64,000 nt of DNA from Betaproteobacteria bacterium (GTDB lineage: Bacteria > Pseudomonadota > Gammaproteobacteria > Burkholderiales > SG8-41): assembly GCA_900299145.1 (NCBI GenBank), contig OMIN01000015.1:39621-103620 (forward strand). Reading direction: 5' to 3'. Shown here piece after piece: positions 60,370 through 64,000 of the stretch; position 1 is the first letter of the stretch; every line of letters starts with the position of its first letter. Made by a program: the position numbers and the translations under genes. The notes under the pieces are model-generated. The model saw only the letters and a program-made list of their open reading frames with translations. It did not search any database and was not told the DNA's origin.

Positions 60370-61695
60370 TCAGCGCGAAGCCATCAACGCTTCGATATCA
60401 GCTACGCTCTTGGGCGCCGCCGCGGTCAAAATTTCGCAACCCGCTTCGGTCACCACCGCATCGTCCTCGATGCGCACGCCGATGTTTTCAAAGGCGGCGG
60501 GCACGTTGGGCGCGGGACGTATGTAGCAACCGGGCTCGACCGTAAGCACCATGCCGGGTTCGAGCTTGCGCCACTGGCCGTCGCGTTTGTAATCGCCCGC
60601 GTCGTGCACATCCAGCCCCAGCCAGTGGCCGGTGCGGTGCATGTAGAACTGGCGGTAGGTTTCTTTTTCCAGCACTTCGTCGAGACTGCCGGATAGCAGC
60701 TTTAGATCAAGCATGCCCTGCGCCAGCACTTTTACCGCGGCATCATGCGGCTGGTTCCAGGTGTTGCCGGGCTTTACCTCACGGATGGCTGCCGCTTGCG
60801 CCGCCAGCACCAATTCGTAAACCGCCTTTTGCGGGCCGCTGAATTTCCCGTTGACCGGAAACGTGCGCGTGATATCGGAGGCGTAACCATCGAGTTCGCA
60901 GCCGGCATCGATCAACAGCAAGTCGCCGTCCTTCAACAGCGCATCGTTGGCGACGTAATGCAACACGCAGGCATTGGCGCCCGAAGCGACGATCGAGGTA
61001 TACGCAGGCGACTGCGCGCCGTGGCGGCGAAACTCGTGCAGCAGTTCGGCTTCGATCTGGAACTCCGTGCCGCCCGAGCGTGCAGCTTGCATGGCGCGGA
61101 TATGCGCGCCGGTGGAAATCTTCGCTGCACGCCGCATGGTGTCGAGTTCATCCGCGTCTTTGACGAGGCGCAGATCGTCGAGCAGCGTGTGGATGTCGGC
61201 GATGTCCCGCGGCGCGGCCACCCCCGTGCGTACGCGGTTGCGCACCTCATTGACCCAACCCAGCACGCGTGCATCCCACGCCGCATCGCCACCCAGATGC
61301 GCGTACACCGCCGGTTGATCGGTGAGCAGATCCGGCATCACCTTATCGAGCTCCGTAAACGCGTACGTTTCGTCAAAGCCAAACACCGTGCGCGCCGCCG
61401 CCGGGCCGTGGCGAAAACCGTCCCAGATTTCGCGCTCTTCGTTTTTCTCGCGGCAAAACAGCAGGTTGCGGGGCTTACTGTCCAAACCCGCGCCAGCCAC
61501 TATCACCAGCACCGCTTCCGGCTCGGTAAAGCCGGTGAGGTGATAGAAATAACTGTCGTAGCGATACGGATAATGTGCATCACGATTGCGCGTACGTTCC
61601 GGCGCGGTGGGCACGATGGCGACCCCCTTGCCAATTTGTTGTGCGAGCCGCGCGCGGCGGCGGAGGTGGGGAGCGATATGGGGCGCGAGTGTCAT
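60370..61695 (-). CDS. pepP: Xaa-Pro aminopeptidase P
   Basis: 441 residues, the usual PepP length. Cleaves N-terminal residues before proline. The dimetal site is visible: LLIDAGCELDGYASDITRTFP (two Asp), HRTGHWLGLDVHDAGDY (His), and two late Glu (TVEPGCYI, IRIEDDAVV-like VRIEDD). Co-transcribed with the UbiH-type gene. Confidence 0.95.
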   Translation of the reverse strand: MTLAPHIAPHLRRRARLAQQIGKGVAIVPTAPERTRNRDAHYPYRYDSYFYHLTGFTEPEAVLVIVAGAGLDSKPRNLLFCREKNEEREIWDGFRHGPAAARTVFGFDETYAFTELDKVMPDLLTDQPAVYAHLGGDAAWDARVLGWVNEVRNRVRTGVAAPRDIADIHTLLDDLRLVKDADELDTMRRAAKISTGAHIRAMQAARSGGTEFQIEAELLHEFRRHGAQSPAYTSIVASGANACVLHYVANDALLKDGDLLLIDAGCELDGYASDITRTFPVNGKFSGPQKAVYELVLAAQAAAIREVKPGNTWNQPHDAAVKVLAQGMLDLKLLSGSLDEVLEKETYRQFYMHRTGHWLGLDVHDAGDYKRDGQWRKLEPGMVLTVEPGCYIRPAPNVPAAFENIGVRIEDDAVVTEAGCEILTAAAPKSVADIEALMASR

Positions 61696-61725
61696 GGCGC
61701 GCCGATTATAGCGCCGCGCGCCGGA

Positions 61726-63150
61726 TCAACCCGCGCCGCCTGCCCCGCTACTGCCACTGTCGTCGTCAATACCCAGCTCCTGCACCTTGCGCGTCAAGGT
61801 GTTGCGGCCGATGCCGAGCAGGATGGACGCCTCGATGCGCCGCCCACCGGTCTGCGCCAGCGCCTTGAGGATCAGCGCCTTTTCAAACTGGTTGGTGAGT
61901 TCTTCCATGATGCGCTTCTCACCGCGCGCGAGCCGCGCGCCAGCCTCGCGCTCCAGCGCGGCGACCCAGTTCTGATCGGCGGCGGGCGCGGCATCCACGC
62001 GGATTTCCGGCGGCAAATCCTCGATTTCGATTTGCGCGGCGGGCGCCATTACGGTGAGCCAGTGACAAAGATTCTCAAGTTGCCGCACGTTGCCCGGGAA
62101 ATCCATCGCTGATAGATATTTCACCACGGCAGGCGAAAAGCGTTTGGCTTCGACGTTCAAATCCTTCGCGCTCTTGCGCAAAAAATGCTGCGCCAGCAGC
62201 GGAATGTCTTCTCGCCGTTCGCGCAGGGAGGGCAGCCGCAGGCGGATCACATTCAGGCGGTGATACAGATCCTCGCGGAACTGGCCCTGTTTGACGCGCG
62301 CTTCCAGATCCTGATGGGTGGCGGCGACCACGCGCACGTTGGCCTTGATCGGCTGCTGACCGCCCACGCGGTAATAGTGGCCGTCGGACAACACACGCAA
62401 CAGCCGCGTTTGCAGTTCGGCTGGCATGTCGCCGATTTCGTCGAGAAACAGCGTGCCGCCCTCGGCCTGCTCAAAGCGGCCGCGGCGCGTGGTTTGCGCG
62501 CCGGTGAACGCGCCGCGCTCGTGGCCGAAGAGTTCGGATTCGAGCAAGTCTTTCGGTATCGCCGCCGTGTTGATCGCGATGAACGGCTGCTTGGCGCGCG
62601 GGCTGTGCTGGTGCAGTGCGCTCGCCACCAATTCCTTGCCGGTGCCGGACTCACCAGTGATGAGCACCGTGGCGTTGGATTGCGCAAGCCGCCCGATGGC
62701 GCGAAACACATTTTGCATCGATGGCGCCTGGCCCAAGATTTCCGGCGCGCTGTCGTGATGTTCGGGCGCGGCCTGCGGCACGGCATTTTCATTCATCGCC
62801 CGGCGGATCAGCTCCACCGCATTGTCGACGTCAAAGGGCTTCGGCAGATATTCGTAAGCACCTCCCTGAAACGCCGTCACCGCGTTGCCGAGATCGGAGT
62901 ACGCGGTCATGATTATGACCGGCAGCGACGCGAACTTCTCACGCACTTTTTGCAGCAGCGCCAGGCCCGATTCACCGGGCATGCGAATGTCGCTCACCAC
63001 GACGCGCGGCGTTTCAGCGTCGAGCGCAGACAGCGCCTCCTGCGCGTTGGAGAAGGTGCGGTGTGCAATGCCTTCGCGCGCCAGCGCTTTCTCGAACACC
63101 CAGCGTATCGACTTGTCGTCGTCGACAATCCACACCGGGTTTACCGACAT
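61726..63150 (-). CDS. ntrC: Nitrogen regulation response regulator NtrC
   Basis: 474 residues. Receiver domain with the phosphorylated D54 (VVSDIRMPG) and acidic pocket (VDDD); AAA+ sigma-54 activator domain with Walker A GESGTGKE, the GAFTGA loop and FLDEIGDMP; Fis-type HTH at the end (ILLGIGRNTLTRKVQELGI). ATG 63150 has AAGG seven bases upstream; a longer frame adds 25 non-family residues. Downstream of ntrB. Confidence 0.96.
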   Translation of the reverse strand: MSVNPVWIVDDDKSIRWVFEKALAREGIAHRTFSNAQEALSALDAETPRVVVSDIRMPGESGLALLQKVREKFASLPVIIMTAYSDLGNAVTAFQGGAYEYLPKPFDVDNAVELIRRAMNENAVPQAAPEHHDSAPEILGQAPSMQNVFRAIGRLAQSNATVLITGESGTGKELVASALHQHSPRAKQPFIAINTAAIPKDLLESELFGHERGAFTGAQTTRRGRFEQAEGGTLFLDEIGDMPAELQTRLLRVLSDGHYYRVGGQQPIKANVRVVAATHQDLEARVKQGQFREDLYHRLNVIRLRLPSLRERREDIPLLAQHFLRKSAKDLNVEAKRFSPAVVKYLSAMDFPGNVRQLENLCHWLTVMAPAAQIEIEDLPPEIRVDAAPAADQNWVAALEREAGARLARGEKRIMEELTNQFEKALILKALAQTGGRRIEASILLGIGRNTLTRKVQELGIDDDSGSSGAGGAG

Positions 63151-63272
63151 GACGGGCCTTTGGACACGTTGCGCAAAGCTCGCGGGCAGATGCGGGAAAT
63201 CGGGTGTTGCGGCGCTGGGGTACATGGTGACGCTCCTTCGGCGCGACGCGGCGCCGGTTCAAGGGTGCTTCG

Positions 63273-63292
63273 TAAGTATTTGTTTTTAAACA
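63273..63292 (+). repeat. AT-rich dispersed 20-mer, copy 17
   Basis: Exact over the first 16 positions, then diverges. Lies in the 159-base ntrB-ntrC spacer. Confidence 0.6.
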
Positions 63293-63309
63293 TGATTTAA
63301 TGGTGTCGG

Positions 63310-63966
63310 CTAATGTGCGGCATGGCTGCCGTTGCCTTTCAGTTCACTTTCCGCCACGGGCAGCAACAACGTGAAACAGGTGCGCCCCGGCGCGCTTTCA
63401 AAGCTCAACACGCCGTTGTGCTGCCCGACAAAATCCTGCGCGATGGTGAGCCCCAGGCCGCTGCCTTCGGCACGTCCGGACACCAGCGGATAAAACACGC
63501 GCTCACCGATTTCGGCGGGAATGCCGGGGCCGTTATCGATAATGCTCACTTCAATGGCGTGGCGATAGCGCTTGCGCGCGAGCGTGACCTGCCGCGCGGC
63601 GCGTGTGCGCAAAATGATTTGCCCTGCTTCGATGTGGTTTTCAGTGAGCGCCTGCGCGGCATTGCGCGCGACGTTGAGCACCGCCTGAATGAGCTGTTCC
63701 TGATCACCGAAAATCAGCGGCAGGCTCACGTCGTAATCGCGGCGAATGGCAATTTCTTTCTGATACTCGGCCAGCAGCACGCTGCGCACGCGCTCCAGCA
63801 CCTCGTGAATGTTGACGTGGGCCGGCTGCGCCATGCGGTACGGCGCGAGCAGCCGCGCCATCAACGCTTGCAGCCGGTCGGCCTCTTTCATGATGACCTG
63901 CGTGTACTCGTGCAGCGACGGGTTTTCCAGCTCGCGTTCCAATAATTGCGCCGCGCCGCGAATGCC
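63310..63966 (-). CDS. ntrB: Nitrogen sensor histidine kinase NtrB, N-terminal part missing
   Basis: 219 codons of the C-terminal part: dimerisation helix after the phospho-His (GIRGAAQLLERE), then the ATPase domain with N box (VLNVARNAAQAL), G1 (IDNGPGIP), F/G2 (GSGLGLTIAQDFVGQHNG). Phosphorylates NtrC at low nitrogen. The frame continues into sequencing-adapter sequence at 63967, so the apparent start MYKRQ is an artefact; the true N-terminus and phospho-His lie outside. Confidence 0.93.
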   Translation of the reverse strand, partial: GIRGAAQLLERELENPSLHEYTQVIMKEADRLQALMARLLAPYRMAQPAHVNIHEVLERVRSVLLAEYQKEIAIRRDYDVSLPLIFGDQEQLIQAVLNVARNAAQALTENHIEAGQIILRTRAARQVTLARKRYRHAIEVSIIDNGPGIPAEIGERVFYPLVSGRAEGSGLGLTIAQDFVGQHNGVLSFESAPGRTCFTLLLPVAESELKGNGSHAAH

Positions 63967-63999
63967 CTGTCTCTTATACACATCTGACGCTGCCGACGA
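63967..63999. other. Nextera transposase adapter (sequencing artefact)
   Basis: The 33 bases read CTGTCTCTTATACACATCTG then ACGCTGCCGACGA, the reverse complement of the Nextera read-1 adapter. Not genomic; marks an untrimmed contig end. Confidence 0.97.
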
Positions 64000-64000
64000 A

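Overview
The window is 64 kb of GC-rich chromosome from a betaproteobacterium, most likely of the order Burkholderiales. The gene order yqgE-ruvX-pyrR-pyrB-pyrC', the neighbours dusB-fis-purH-purD-hemF, a ntrB/ntrC pair, and above all eleven periplasmic receptors of the Bug/TctC family point there. No rRNA, tRNA, CRISPR array, intact insertion sequence or prophage was seen. The last 33 bases before position 64000 are the reverse complement of a Nextera sequencing adapter, so the window ends at an untrimmed contig end.

Layout. 1-8.5 kb is a housekeeping minus-strand block: prlC (cut by the window start), the pyr cluster (with a catalytically dead PyrC'), ruvX, yqgE and trkH-trkA. rsmE and a secreted M14 peptidase follow on the plus strand. 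10.4-15 kb holds a lipase-like hydrolase, an enoyl-CoA hydratase, two Bug receptors and a sugar epimerase. 15-21 kb holds a VOC protein, a glyoxylate aminotransferase divergent from a large FAD/Fe-S dehydrogenase, and a RES/Xre toxin-antitoxin pair. 21.4-33.7 kb mixes an orphan double ABC ATPase, five more Bug receptors, an NHL protein, a PQQ alcohol dehydrogenase with a frameshifted dihaem cytochrome, VapBC, and a small remnant-rich island. 33.7-35.2 kb has an unusual CbiX-ferredoxin-PCuAC fusion with a zinc-finger protein. 35.4-52.8 kb is accessory catabolism: SDR, ThuA, amidohydrolase, ADP-forming acyl-CoA synthetase, enoyl-CoA hydratase, MmgE/PrpD, a UROD-like/Asp-Glu racemase pair, GGT, and four Bug receptors. 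53.5-64 kb returns to housekeeping: hemF, purD, purH, fis, dusB, a UbiH-type hydroxylase, pepP, ntrC and ntrB.

How it fits together. Most accessory clusters pair one or more enzymes for organic acids, acyl-CoAs or amides with one Bug receptor, and no tctA/tctB membrane gene is in the window. The receptors probably feed transporters encoded elsewhere or act as sensors.

The most unexpected pattern is a dispersed AT-rich 20-mer (consensus TAASTATYTGWTTTWATTRA). I found it at 17 places on both strands. It lies between genes, across stop codons, inside conserved genes in frame, and inside several signal peptides. Three genes or gene regions also appear to carry single-base deletions, which may be real or assembly errors.
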